64,000 nt of DNA from Cymodocea nodosa (taxonomy: Eukaryota > Streptophyta > Magnoliopsida > Alismatales > Cymodoceaceae). The DNA lies in contig CM072335.1 in assembly GCA_036874045.1 (NCBI GenBank), forward strand, positions 8,948,001 through 9,012,000, written 5' to 3'. Positions within the stretch are counted from its first letter, which is position 1, and each line of letters begins with the position of its first letter. Positions 47,650 to 58,887 of this stretch are shown here, piece after piece. The translations under genes were made by a program, and so were the position numbers. A model generated the notes under the pieces. That model ran no database searches. It saw nothing but the letters and a program-made list of their open reading frames with translations, and had not been told where the DNA came from.

Positions 47650-49594
47650 GATGTTTGGGTTTTCCCAGCACTACACTACAAAAACTTGGATTTGTTACTT
47701 CTATTTTTTTACTTAGTTAATTTATCTTTATGCCTATTCTTTCTTTTAGAAGTAAACAAACAACCTTTAATACAATTTAGATATTAATTCCAATTTGTAC
47801 TTTAACTACAAGTGCACAGTGTCTATTGTATCAGTGTGCAAGTACAAGTCGATCCCACAGGGAATTGCTGATGAATTTAAGAAATGTTTGATTGTGAACA
47901 ATTCAAATTTATATTCAATAAGCACTCCATCGAGTTACGGTTAACTCAACGGACTAAGTTTGTTGAGTTATGGATAACACAACGGACTATCCTCGTGGAC
48001 TTAAGTTAACTCCACGAGCCTATCTCTTCTTTATAATACTGCTATTTACAGAGGAATTCGGCCAACCATTGGGCGATTCCACAGATTGTAAATAACATCA
48101 ATTAAGCTTTTTAATGCTAGTTAACATTGGATTTATCATTAAGCAATACTAACATTCAGATGATTCAAACAGTCACCATTAAAATCTTTAAGTTTTTTGT
48201 ATGAACCAATTTCAGTAAACTGTAAAATTAAAACTAACATAAAACAATCATAAAACTGATACAGATAACATTAATCACGATACAACACAAACAATACAAC
48301 ACTCAAATACAACATACAAACAAAGATAAATTGTTTTTGGTATTTTTGTTTTGATGTGAACATGAAAATGGGCGAAAGGTGAAATGTAAAGTAATCTCAC
48401 TTGATAGTAAATACTTCCGACACTACTTGCAACGCGATTACACTACTAAAAATTAAACCACTTACAATTCTGTCTCCTCTCCCTATAGAATCGCGAGTCC
48501 AGAATTGCAAGATGATCTCCTCTTCAGCATACAAGCATCAACCCGAAGCCAAGGCTAAAAGCTTTACGATCTCTTGAAATATGAGTCGGCGCTTGGTGAA
48601 AATGGCTTCCCTTCCCGCGACGCGATCACTCCTCACAATGGTTGTCAGGCACTGTGTTTGGCTCGGAATCGACCCGACATCAGGCAAGTATCCTCACAGA
48701 CCTCCGATGATTGGTGATTATGGTGGTGATACGATGGTTGGTGTGATACTTTGGAGAATCGCCGATACTTTTTGCAGAAAGCTCGATGCTCCTCCTCTGT
48801 ATACATTGTCGTCCATCGATCACACCTTCTTTTTTTTTTCTTCTTTTCTTTTATATTTCTTCAGTAGTAACTGCTTTTGCTTGAATGATCGGTTGGATTT
48901 CCTTTTTTCATATCAACAGCGATGATTTCTTCTCCATGCACGATTGAATTCCTGCATGATACGTGCAAACGTGGTTTTTGCTTCCAACTGTCTATTCCCG
49001 CAACCGCTACAGTGGTATTTTAGAAAATAACTATAAAATACATGCAATAAAGAAATAAGCCGCTAACCTAACGCGTTACCTTAGTATATATTCATATAAC
49101 TCAACGCGTACAGTTATGCTAACTTAACGAGTTATAACTTAAGTAAATCTACTAGATCTCGAGACGTGTCAGCAGCAGTTTAAAAATAACATTTCGGAGA
49201 GTTATAGGTCTAACTATCCGATGCTCAGATGCATTTTCGGATAGTTACAGCTAACTCACTGAAAATTCACTTAAGACATTCATTCTGGTTTCGACACGTG
49301 TACATCTGGAAATAATAAAATATTCTCTCTAAACATAACTGTTCGGCAATTTAAACATAACTATCCGAAATATCAGAAAATTCAAATACTTAAGAATTTC
49401 ACAGCCTACAACTTACCGACAGTTCATAAATGTACTAAATTAACATTAATTCCTCAAAATTAAGCAGATTCTTCAATTAAAGCATATAACAGTGCAATTA
49501 TAACATAATGGCTTAATTCTCATATGATAAGCTAAATATTATGCAATTAACCATCATTTAACCGTTAATAATATGCACTTTTTCATTCTAAACA
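47650..49594 (-). repeat. 3' LTR of gypsy BC
   Basis: 1945 bases, minus-strand ends TGTTTAGAATG and CCCAAACA. Same family as 10555-12523 and 55462-57418. Confidence 0.93.
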
Positions 49595-49608
49595 CTTCCC
49601 CCATACCT
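49595..49608 (-). other. Polypurine tract of gypsy BC
   Basis: On the minus strand TTTAGGTATGGGGGAAG ends at the LTR start. Preceded by GGGACTAGCAAAA as in gypsy H. Confidence 0.88.
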
Positions 49609-51573
49609 AAATTTTGCTAGTCCCTTAGCAAACTAAGATCTAATTAATTGGTCTTTCAAAAAGTGCTAGAATTAATTAAGCCTTTTGTTTTTTTTTCTTT
49701 TGTTTAGCATAAACATATATTCTGTATGTTTCAGTAATCAACCTGCAAAGATATTTAGAATATATGTAAATTACATACAAAGTATATCATCTTCATATAG
49801 GTGTTAATTATATTATCGTTTGTTCTTCTTTTCATCATCTGTTATCCTGAATTTTCCAATAAGTTTTCTAGAAGAAATTTCAACAACATACGAATCAAAG
49901 TATAATCCAATTCAATCTAATTAAGACAAGTAGAATAAAGAATTGTATTTCCACTAAACAACTTCAAAAGTCAATTCCAGATTCATATTTCAGCAATTCT
50001 AGATAACAGAAAATATACTCGATTCATAAGATATCTGTATTTCACAAAACACTTGTATCTTTTCAGAACAGTATATGTTTTTTTTTTTTTCTTTTTTTGT
50101 GTACTTTAAAAGTTAATTTGACAAGCTTGAATCATACAAGAGCTTTTTAATGTACCCATGTAACGAGCTTTCAGTCAACAATCCCAAATCTGATTAGGAT
50201 CTTAGGTTGCCAGATTTTCAAAGTCCTTTTTCAAGTCAACAATCCTTACATACCTATCTACTCAAGTACAAAAGGCTCGTGATCAAACAAGTCAATAAAC
50301 TCTCAAAGTTTTTTGTTTTTTTGTTTTTTTCAAAAAATAAATGCACACACAAAACAAAGCATTAATCACATACTGTATATGCACGTATTTCATTAATACA
50401 GATGTAGTAAAACACCAATCTCATATAATCCTACTTCTATCATTTACTAAAAATATGAATCCATAACAATAAGCTCATACTTTATCTGTAGTTTAATAAG
50501 ATCTACACATAAATCATTCTACAAGTTCAATCAGTCAAAGTAAATGTATCTTTCATCATATGTGTTTCATTTAATCTAGAATTCACATCTCAGCTCCTTC
50601 AGGACTTCAGATAATTTTCTGATTAAGCATTAAATATTCTGATTTCATTTTAAAATTGTAAAACTGTTAAACTCATGAAATTCAGAAAAATCATAAGATA
50701 CTATATCTAGATTTACATAAATAATAAATTCTATAGCATCTTCTATAGCCTTCTAAATATAACATTCAAGCAGTTTATAAAAATTTTATAGTCTTAATTA
50801 TCGGATAGTTACAACAAGTTCATAAAAATTTTCAATTTCCTCAAAACATTGCAGTACCATTTTAATTCCTTTAATTAACAAACTTACATGGCTGTTACTT
50901 TAATTACCTCCCCCCCATACCTACATTTTGCATTGTCCTCAATGTAAAATATTTGACAATAAGTACAGTAATTGTAGCAAGCATGAATAAAGTTTTGTTT
51001 GATTTAAAATTTAGGATAAGTAATTGGTTACATACCTTGTTCCATTTGTATCTCTTTCTGCATATTCTGATTTTTGATTCTGAAAAACTTTTCATTCCTA
51101 GATAATTACAGAATATAAAACAAAATAACATTTAACAGATATTAATAAATCAGTGTCTTGTGTGGAACCCAGGCTTCTATGCCTTTGGTGGCTCACAAGC
51201 AAGCTAGTTGGTTTCCTAGAACAGATACCAACAAATTGGATTGATATTTTGTTTTGTTTGTTTTTTTTTATAAAATGAACATGAAAAACTTCAAAATTCC
51301 TTTGTTTTTTAAAAATAAAATAAAAATAAATGCAGAATACACACGTTAAACACACAAAATCACACCTTAAGAACATGATTGAAAAGTAGAAACAAATGGA
51401 ATAAATGTATCAGTCCAAGCAAACTTTTTAGGCATAGTTCTTCTTGCTATTAATTCTGTTTTAATGCAGTTCTTGTTCCTTTTTAATTTGTAAACATGCA
51501 ATATATTATAAATTCTAAATACGAGTGTATTACCATTAATGATATGTAATGCAGAAAGGGATCCTTTTTGGTT
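49609..51573 (-). other. 3' noncoding region of gypsy BC with a second, internal polypurine tract
   Basis: No gene. On the minus strand CATTGAGGACAATGCAAAAT followed by GTAGGTATGGGGGGGAGG at about 50945-50909 is an Athila-style tract 1.3 kb before the terminal one. About 50590-49850 matches the spacer of copia F (38860-39530). T-rich runs at about 50078 and 50318. Confidence 0.75.
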
Positions 51574-52495
51574 CTAGGGTAATGTAGCAGTTTCTATTTC
51601 TACATCTATTTCAATATACTCCTCTTCCCACTTCCATTCATTCATGTCTTCCATAATCCATATTTGAAATTTCATCAGTTCATCCCACCATCTTATCAGA
51701 CATAAAGTAGAATCATCTTCTTCATTATACCACATTCCTATTTGAATTTCATTAAATTCTGCAGATGGTGGTTTAGTTATTTCACTCGGTACAAGTAAAA
51801 TTTCTATATAATCATCATAACTGTCTATGCTAACTATGTATAAATCAGATCCATATGCTAATGATATCTACATGACTAAATAGATATATCCATCAAGTAT
51901 GACATGTGTTTGGTTAATTAATGATTTCTGTCCTAGATATATTATAATGTTTTCATTCCAAGATCTGTTTAGAAAATTATACACACTTAAGCGTAAATCT
52001 TCACCCCAATTTCCTGTAGGTCTCCAACAATATAATTTTTCAGGAATTGCAGAATTTTTATCAGAAAATATTAAAGCTGACCCATAATTTTCAATTGGTG
52101 CTTCAAATATATTAGGTCTTCCTATATTCCATTCTTCTCCTGTTATAGGATTTCTTATCAAAATATCAGGTAATGATAAACTTGCATACCTTGGTCTAGT
52201 CTTGTATATGATTAATCCTTCATCTATCCCCATAATATGACTCATTCCTTCTAATGCATTGGGTGGAATTCCAGTAGTTTCTTCCATAGCCAGATATTCA
52301 TGGGTATTTGAACTACGATTAAATGACCTCCATATGAATCCATCTCTAATCTTAGTCATTTTTGCAGCTTGTAGTCCCTGAAAATATTTTTCTTCCATAC
52401 AGTCTTTAATTTCCTTTGATACACAATAGATCTTTAGCTAACAAGTTACTTAGTATTTCCCTTAGTGCATCCAATGGTAATTGCATTAATTCCAT
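51574..52495 (-). pseudogene. F-box gene carried by gypsy BC (copy 1)
   Basis: Starts MELMQLPLDALREILSN, an F-box opening, at 52495. The body aligns along its whole length with the open copy at 58888-59775: KYFQGLQAAKMTKIRDGF, MEETTGIPPNALEG, DILIRNPITGEEWNIGR, SALIFSDKNS and THVILDGYIYLV. The repeated blade-like pattern after the F-box recalls F-box-associated or KIB1-4 (DUF295) domains of plant F-box proteins; this is my judgement. It sits between gag and the polypurine tract, where env-like genes lie in other Athila elements. A TTTTTATTTTACAG stretch, like a 3' splice site, ends 10 bases before the ATG. About three breaks. Confidence 0.78.
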
Positions 52496-52683
52496 TTATC
52501 GATTCTGTAAAATAAAAACAAAAATTTAGTAGAGACAAAAATTAACATAACTACTGCACACCCTCGTGGAGTTAAGGCATAACTCAACGGACTAAGTTCG
52601 TTGAGTTAAAAATTAACTCTACGATACTATTAACTTAAAATAAAACATATATACATACAGATAGTTGCTTCAGATATGCTGCT

Positions 52684-54026
52684 TCATTCAGCTGCCCTTC
52701 TAGAAGAGGTATCAATTTCATTAACCGTTCTATTGACAAGATTAGGTATAGCTTGTATTGGCAATCCTCCAATAGGTCTAACTTCCATTGGTTCCTTCTG
52801 TCTAAGTGATATATTTCTATTCTGATTTTGATTTGCAGCATTTCCAAATATAAATTCTAGACGATTGTTTACTTGTTGGATTATCTTTTCTAATTTCTCT
52901 ATTCTAGCTCCTTGTTCAATTAATACTTCATAACTTATGTTCTTCTCATTTATATTTTCTCCTCCTTGGAAATTGTTGTTTCTCCAAGATAAATTCGGGT
53001 GATTTCTCCAATTAGGATTATAAGAATTTCCCAAGTTATCTCTCTAGTTTCTAGCATAAATAATATCTAAGTCATTTATGTTTGTATTCTTTTCTGCTAG
53101 CTTTTGATTTAATGATAACTCTTCATTTTCTTTGTTAATTCATTTAATTTCACCTCAAGCATAGTATTGGAATCTATTTCATGCATTCCTCTTGGTAATA
53201 ATTTTTTATCTGCAATAGCTTCAACCGAATTTTCCCATTGTGTAGTTCTTTTTGCAAAATTTTCTAAATATGCCCATGCTTCTTCACTACATAATTTTAA
53301 AAATCCATTTTGACAAGTAGATTCTAATAAAGATTTCGTTGAAACATCTATGCCTTCATAAATTATGCCTATTAATTGTGCTTTACTCATTGCATGATGT
53401 GGACATTGAGTCAGTAAATCTTTAAATCTTTCAAAATATTTCCAAAATGATGCACCCTATTTTTGGCTACACATTAATATTTCTTTCTTCTTTTTAATCG
53501 TTTGATGTGTTGGATAGTATTTTTCTAGAAAAACAGAGCAAAATTCAGTCCATGTAGAAATTGAATCAGGCGATAGAGTATATAACCATCTCTTAGCTGT
53601 ATCTTTTAAAGCAAAAGGGATATATCTAAGTTTAATAGCATCTATACTCATGTTCGGCATTCTCATCATTTGACAAACTTCGTTAAATTCTCTAAGGAAA
53701 TAATAGGCATCCTCTCTTTCTAATCCATGAAAATGTGGCAATTGACTAATATAATTAGATTTCAGCTCAAACCTATCTCCCTCAAAGTTTGGCAATCAAA
53801 TACATGAAGGTTCATCAATTAATTCAGGATACAAAATCTCTCCTAATGGTTTTTCTACTGGAGTAGCCATCTCTACATTCTCTTTTAAAGAAAGGTTAGC
53901 TACACCCCAAAGAATTTCGTTAAAGTTCAGTTCAGAAAATTTTTTAGTACTCATCTGCAATGAAAATTCCTGGGTAGGTGTTCTTACTAATCGTTTAGTG
54001 CTTAGAGAACGAGTCCATGTGCTCAT
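52684..54026 (-). pseudogene. gag: Gypsy BC gag with capsid core
   Basis: N-terminal part: TKKFSELNFNEILWGVANLS. Core (about 53460-53800): FELKSNYISQLPHFHGLERE, FLREFNEVCQMM, IKLRYIPFALKDTAKRWL and WTEFCSVFLEKYYP, the Retrotrans_gag domain of Athila type. Then GIDVSTKSLLESTCQNGFL and AWAYLENFAKRTTQWE near 53200-53390. The tail has YNPNWRNHPNLSW (about 53000) and GGLPIQAIPNLVN. A CX2CX4HX4C zinc knuckle, expected between the core and YNPNWRNHPN, is not seen; a coiled-coil-like stretch stands there. No protease follows. About three breaks. Confidence 0.85.
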
Positions 54027-54054
54027 AAATAAATAGCAGAAGATTAATTACATA

Positions 54055-54300
54055 CTAGTCTGAAGCTTTCCATTCTATAAATATTTGTTGTTGGATGAAG
54101 GTTGAATCAACTGCTTCTCCTTCCAATTCCTCCAACGCTTTCTCCTTTCTTTTAAAAGTGCTGGTAACTCGTAAATAACATTCTGTTTCATATATATACT
54201 GCGCATCCATAAAGTGAATAAATCTCGTTGCAAGAACGTGGCTTGCAACGTGCATCGTGGTTCCTATTTTTATGGGTACGTGTACCACTACTAATTTCAA
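54055..54300 (-). CDS. Small open frame of unknown role in the leader of gypsy BC
   Basis: 81 codons just before gag, starting MKLVVVHVPIKIGTTMHV and ending FIEWKASD. The first half is hydrophobic and the second charged (KRKEKALEELEGE). I recognise no family. It may be an upstream open frame or a leftover first exon; the gag start lies about 30 bases on. Whether it is translated is unknown. Confidence 0.3.
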   Translation of the reverse strand: MKLVVVHVPIKIGTTMHVASHVLATRFIHFMDAQYIYETECYLRVTSTFKRKEKALEELEGEAVDSTFIQQQIFIEWKASD

Positions 54301-55437
54301 ATTTTGGTACCGCTAAACCGACGAAGTTTCGTTTGTGGTTAAAAGAATAACCATTCTGCTTAATCCACGAACTAACCTTGTTGAGTTACTGATTACTCAA
54401 CAAAACACAGTCGGTTACTGTTGCTAACTCCATGGACTAACTTCGTTGAGTTACAGATAACTCAACGGAGTGACCTTATATTGTATTATTGACCTCGTGG
54501 AGTTACGGTTAACTTAACGGACTTACTTCGTTGAGTTAACACTTGGCAACTTCTAAGTTTCACTCTCGTAAGTTTTCTATTCTGTTTTTTTTTTTTTTTC
54601 TTTGTTTTTCATTCTACTAACTGTAATAAAGTTAAATCTATGTCATTAATGCCTCATTTTGATTAAAATACATTTAAATCTGAACATTATATAAAGATTT
54701 AACTTGCAAGTCATTTTACGTTATGCAAAATTTACATTTTACCTTATAACATGCAGAAATTTTTGAGCAGTTATCCTATCATTCAGCAAATTGTAAATCT
54801 GTTACATATTCATAAAGTTCCACAAATTACATAATATTTAATAAATTCCATTCATTTCACATCTAAATACGTATGAAAATTGCATCTGAAAAATTATATT
54901 CATTAATATGAATCAATTACATTACAAGTACACCATACAATTTCATACAATTTTACACAAGTAGACGAACAATACAATTTAATCTCTATGCCTAAATTCA
55001 TCTACTTCCTTCTGGAGTTTTTCTAATTTTAGGTTTTAGCTACAGTACTCCGTTGAGTTACAGTTAACTCAACAGAATAAGCTCGTTGACTAACTCAAGA
55101 CTTAATGGAGTATGCTCGTTGAGTTAAGCGTAACTCAACAGACTCCCCGTACAAGCAAATATAATAATAAAAATATTACAAAGAATAGTTTTTCTATTTT
55201 TTACCGGTTTAACCGATACTATGCTTCGGTCAGACCTAAATATTTTTTATTTTTTTATTTTTCTTTCGGTTGGACCGATACTATGTTTCGGTAAAACCAA
55301 TATTTTTTTCTGAAAATTAATATACAATTTTTTTTTTTATTAATGTTCCGATCATGCCGATGGATCTAGTCGGTTGAACCGCAACTATTTTTATGTTTTA
55401 TATATATTTTTAATGTTTAACTCAATTCAATTCAATT
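54301..55437 (-). other. Leader of gypsy BC with AGTTA/TAACT hairpins
   Basis: No gene. Contains clusters of CGTTGAGTTA and TAACTCAACG at 54355-54545 and 55035-55145, including the perfect hairpin 54444-54467 (10-base arms, loop CAGA). A second set of motifs around CGGTTNNACCGA occurs at 55200-55385 (CCGGTTTAACCGAT, CGGTTGGACCGAT, CGGTTGAACCG). Confidence 0.7.
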
Positions 55438-55454
55438 CCCCGGCAACGGCGCCA
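55438..55454 (-). other. tRNA-Asp primer-binding site of gypsy BC
   Basis: 17-base complement of the tRNA-Asp 3' end, 7 bases from the LTR; the spacer is the same as in gypsy A. Confidence 0.92.
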
Positions 55455-55461
55455 TAAAACT

Positions 55462-57418
55462 TGTTTGGGTTTTCCCAACACTACACTAGAAAAACTTTGA
55501 TTTGTTACTTCTATTTTTTTACTTAGTTAATTTATATTTATGCCTATTCTTTCTTTTAGAAGTAAATAAACAACCTTTAATGCAATTTAGATATTAATTC
55601 CAATTTGTACTTTAACTACAAGTGCATAGTGTCTATTGTATCAGTGTGTAAGTATAGGTCGATCCCACAGGGAATTGCTGACGAATTTAAGAAATGTTTG
55701 ATTGTGAACAATTCAAATTTATATTCAATAAGCACTCCATTGAGTTACAGTTAACTCAACGGACTAAGTTCGTTGAGTTATGGATAACTCAACGGACTAT
55801 CCTCGTGGACTTAAGTTAACTCCACGAGCCTATCTCTTCTTTATAATACTGCTATTTACAGAGGAATTCAGCCAACCATTGGGCGATTCCACAAATTGTA
55901 AATAACATCAATTAAGCTTTTTATTGCTAGTTAACATTGGATTTATCATTAAGCAATACTAACATTCAGATGATTCAAACAGTCACCATTAAAATCTTTA
56001 AGTTTTTTGTACGAACCAATTTCAGTAAACTGTAAAATTAAAACTAACATAAAACAATCATAAAACTGATACATATAACATTAATCACGATACAACACAA
56101 ACAATACAATACAAACAATACAACACTCAAATACAACATACAAACAAAGATAAATTGTTTTTGGTATTTTTCTTTTGATGTGAACATGAAAATGGGCGAA
56201 AGGTGAAATGTAAAGTAATCTCACTTGATAGTAAATACTTCCGACACTACTTGCAACGCGATTACACCATTGAAAATTAAACCACTTACAATTCTGTCTC
56301 CTCTCCCTATAGAATCGTGAGTCCAGAATTGCAAGATGATCTCCTCTTCAGCATACAGGCATCAACCCGAAGCCAAGGCTAAAAGCTTTACGATCTCTTG
56401 AAATATGAGTCGGCGCTTGGTGAAAATGGCTTCCCTTCCCGCGACGCGATCACTCCTCACAATGGTTGTCAAGCACTGTGTTTGGCTCGGAATCGACCCG
56501 ACATCAGGCAAGTATCCTCACAGACCTCCGATGATTGGTGATTATGGTGGTGATACGATGGTTGGTGTGATACTTCGGAGAATCGCCGATACTTTCTACA
56601 GAAAGCTCGGTGCTCCTCCTCTGTATACACTGCCGTCCATCGATCACACCTTCTTCTTTTTTTCTTCTTTTCTTTTATATTTCTTTAGCAGTAACTGCTT
56701 CTGCTTGAATGATCGATTGGATTTCCTTCCTTCAGATCAACGGCGATGATTTCTTCTCCATGTGCGATTGAATTCCTGCGTGATATGTGCAAACGTGGTT
56801 TTTGCTTCCAACTGTCTGTTCCTGCAACCGCTACAGTGGAATTTTAGAAAATAACTATAAAATACATGCAATAAAGAAATAAGCCGCTAACCTAACACGT
56901 TACCTTAGTATATATTCATGTAACTCAATGCGTACAGTTATGCTAACTTAACGAGTTATAACTTAAGTAAATCTACCAGATCTTGACATGTGTCAGCAGC
57001 AGTTTAAAAATAACATTTCGGAGAGTTACAAGTTTAACTATTCAATGCTCAGTTGCATTTTCGGATAGTTACAGCTAACTCACCGAAAATTCACTTAAGA
57101 CATTCATTCTGGTTTCGACACGTGTACATCTGGAAATAATAAAATATTCTCTCTAAACATAACTGTTCGGCAATTTAAACATAACTATCTGAAATATCAG
57201 AAAATTCGGATACTTAAGAATTTCACAACCTGCAACTTACCGACAGTTCATAAATGTACTAAATTAACATTAATTCCCCAAAATTAAGCAGATTCTTCAA
57301 TTAAAGCATATAACAGTGCAATTATAACATAATGACTTAATTCTCATATGATAAGCTAAATATTATGCAATTAACCATCATTTAACCGTTAATAATATGC
57401 ACTTTTTTATTCTAAACA
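55462..57418 (-). repeat. 5' LTR of gypsy BC
   Basis: 1957 bases. On the plus strand it holds a 114-codon open frame (56405-56749) antisense to the element, also open in the 3' LTR (48581-48925) and shorter in A (11449-11742). This part is clearly richer in G+C than the rest. Confidence 0.93.
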
Positions 57419-57423
57419 AAAGA

Positions 57424-58707
57424 CAACAAATTCATGTATCTTGGAAGTGGTTGAAGACGTGCAACCTGCACTTCAAAGCAACCCTAGAGACCTCTTTTGG
57501 ACATGCTACAGGTGGTGAGAGCCCTGTGGTGTGTTGGTGTGACATGATTCAAGGTTAAAGGGGAGCTCATGCTTAAAGAAAGGTGGAGAACTCAAAGGTA
57601 TATTGGGGAGGAGTGATCCTCATACTTGTAAACACATTTTCATATCATATGTGTATGAGTATTTAGGTATTTTAAATTTATAAATGTATGCATGTTTAGG
57701 ATCTTTGTTAAATGTTTATTTCTTTAATTTAAATAGTTGTTTTAGATTAGAACTTGTGGAATATAATTGCTTCATGTGAATGTGTGAATGTTGTGAATAA
57801 AACTAACTCTTAACCCTTGTGAATGTGTGTATATCCTATTTGCTGTAAATTCCAGTGCATGTTCTATTTTGTTATATGTTTTATGACTTGATTTCTCTGA
57901 GTTATATGTCGTGTTATAGCTTGTTTTGTAAGTACTTCAAGTGTACAATATGTATGTAGTGTTTTTGAAATTTTTTAGAATGCATTTCTTCGGTTTTTCA
58001 ATTATTCTTTTAAAGGTAGCATCTACTCCATTTTATTAGTTGAGTGTCAGAAATTGTACTCGATGCCTTTGTGTTGCCTTGTATGTAGTGCATTTCAAAA
58101 TGTTTTTTTGTAAATTTTTCTTATTAAATATCTTTCAAGGTGCAGTAATTTCGTGGTGTTTCATGAAGATTTGATTGAGTTATGATTTTTGCACCGACGA
58201 TGTGTTTTTGGAAAGTTTTCAAAATCATTTTGCGCACTGTTTGTATATCCAACTTTGGCAGCAGCCTAGAGTGAGCTAGTGCTAGAAATTACTTCCATTT
58301 TAAAGATAATCGATGACCTTTCCAACCAATATTTTTTCTGGATTTTTCAATGTCTAGGTTGGAAGGAAGAAGAGTTAGAATTCAGACTTAATTTCTGTGA
58401 TTCCAGAGATGTGAAATAATGATTTTCTTGAGTTTTCAAGCTATCAACTCTAGGAATTAATAGGTTTTATGCTATCTTTGAAATCTTTATTGTATTTATG
58501 TAAATTGTAACTTAATTGCATGTGATTAGAGTTTTAATTACAAATTTAATGGTATGGATATTTTATCAAACAATCATTTTAATAAAATTATTTAATATAG
58601 ACTCCTTGTGGATTTGACTTGTACTTGCACATACTTATTACAATGGGCACTGTGCGCTTGCAGTTATAAATGTAAAATTTGCACTTTTGCCATTTAATTT
58701 AACAACA
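57424..58707 (+). repeat. 3' LTR of gypsy H, last part
   Basis: Ends with the U5-like pattern CTCCTTGTGGATTTGACTTG, then TACTTGCACATAC, GGGCACTGTGCGCTTGCAG and a terminal AACA or AACAACA (end uncertain within 3 bases). After this B2 begins. Confidence 0.72.
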
Positions 58708-58887
58708 CATAAAAGCGTTACAGTCTTCTTTTCTTTTTAACTTGTAAACTTGTAGTATATTATCAATACTAAATATAAGTGTATTACCATTAACGAATTG
58801 AAATGCAGAAAGAGATCCTCTTTTGTTCCAAGATAATGTAGTTATTTCTATTTCTACATATATTTCAATATATTTCTCTTCCCACTT

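Larger units (their letters stand above)
47650..57418 (-). mobile_element. Gypsy BC: structurally complete gag-only Athila-type element carrying an F-box gene
   Basis: 9769 bases with LTRs 55462-57418 (5') and 47650-49594 (3'), TSD AAAGA at 47645-47649 and 57419-57423, tRNA-Asp primer site, and a polypurine tract. Minus order: LTR, leader with a small open frame, gag with capsid core, F-box gene, 2-kb noncoding region with two tracts, LTR. No protease, RT or integrase motif is seen, so mobility would need another element; gypsy A has the same LTR. LTR ends differ by about 4.5 percent over the first 245 bases by eye, perhaps 1-2 million years at commonly used plant rates. gag and the F-box gene each have a few breaks. 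Confidence 0.92.
12524..58707 (+). mobile_element. Gypsy H: 3' part of a plus-strand Athila-type element, split by four insertions
   Basis: Pieces at 12524-13206, 22693-24428, 47429-47649 and 57424-58707; everything between is younger insertions. The pieces give the gag C-terminus, a 3' noncoding region with two polypurine tracts, and a 3' LTR of about 2.16 kb that starts after the tract at 23762-23772 and ends near 58704-58707. No pol lies between gag and the LTR, so H is a gag-only type as far as seen. The TSDs of D, E and BC prove the joins. The 5' part lies beyond A, off-window. Broken. Confidence 0.8.
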
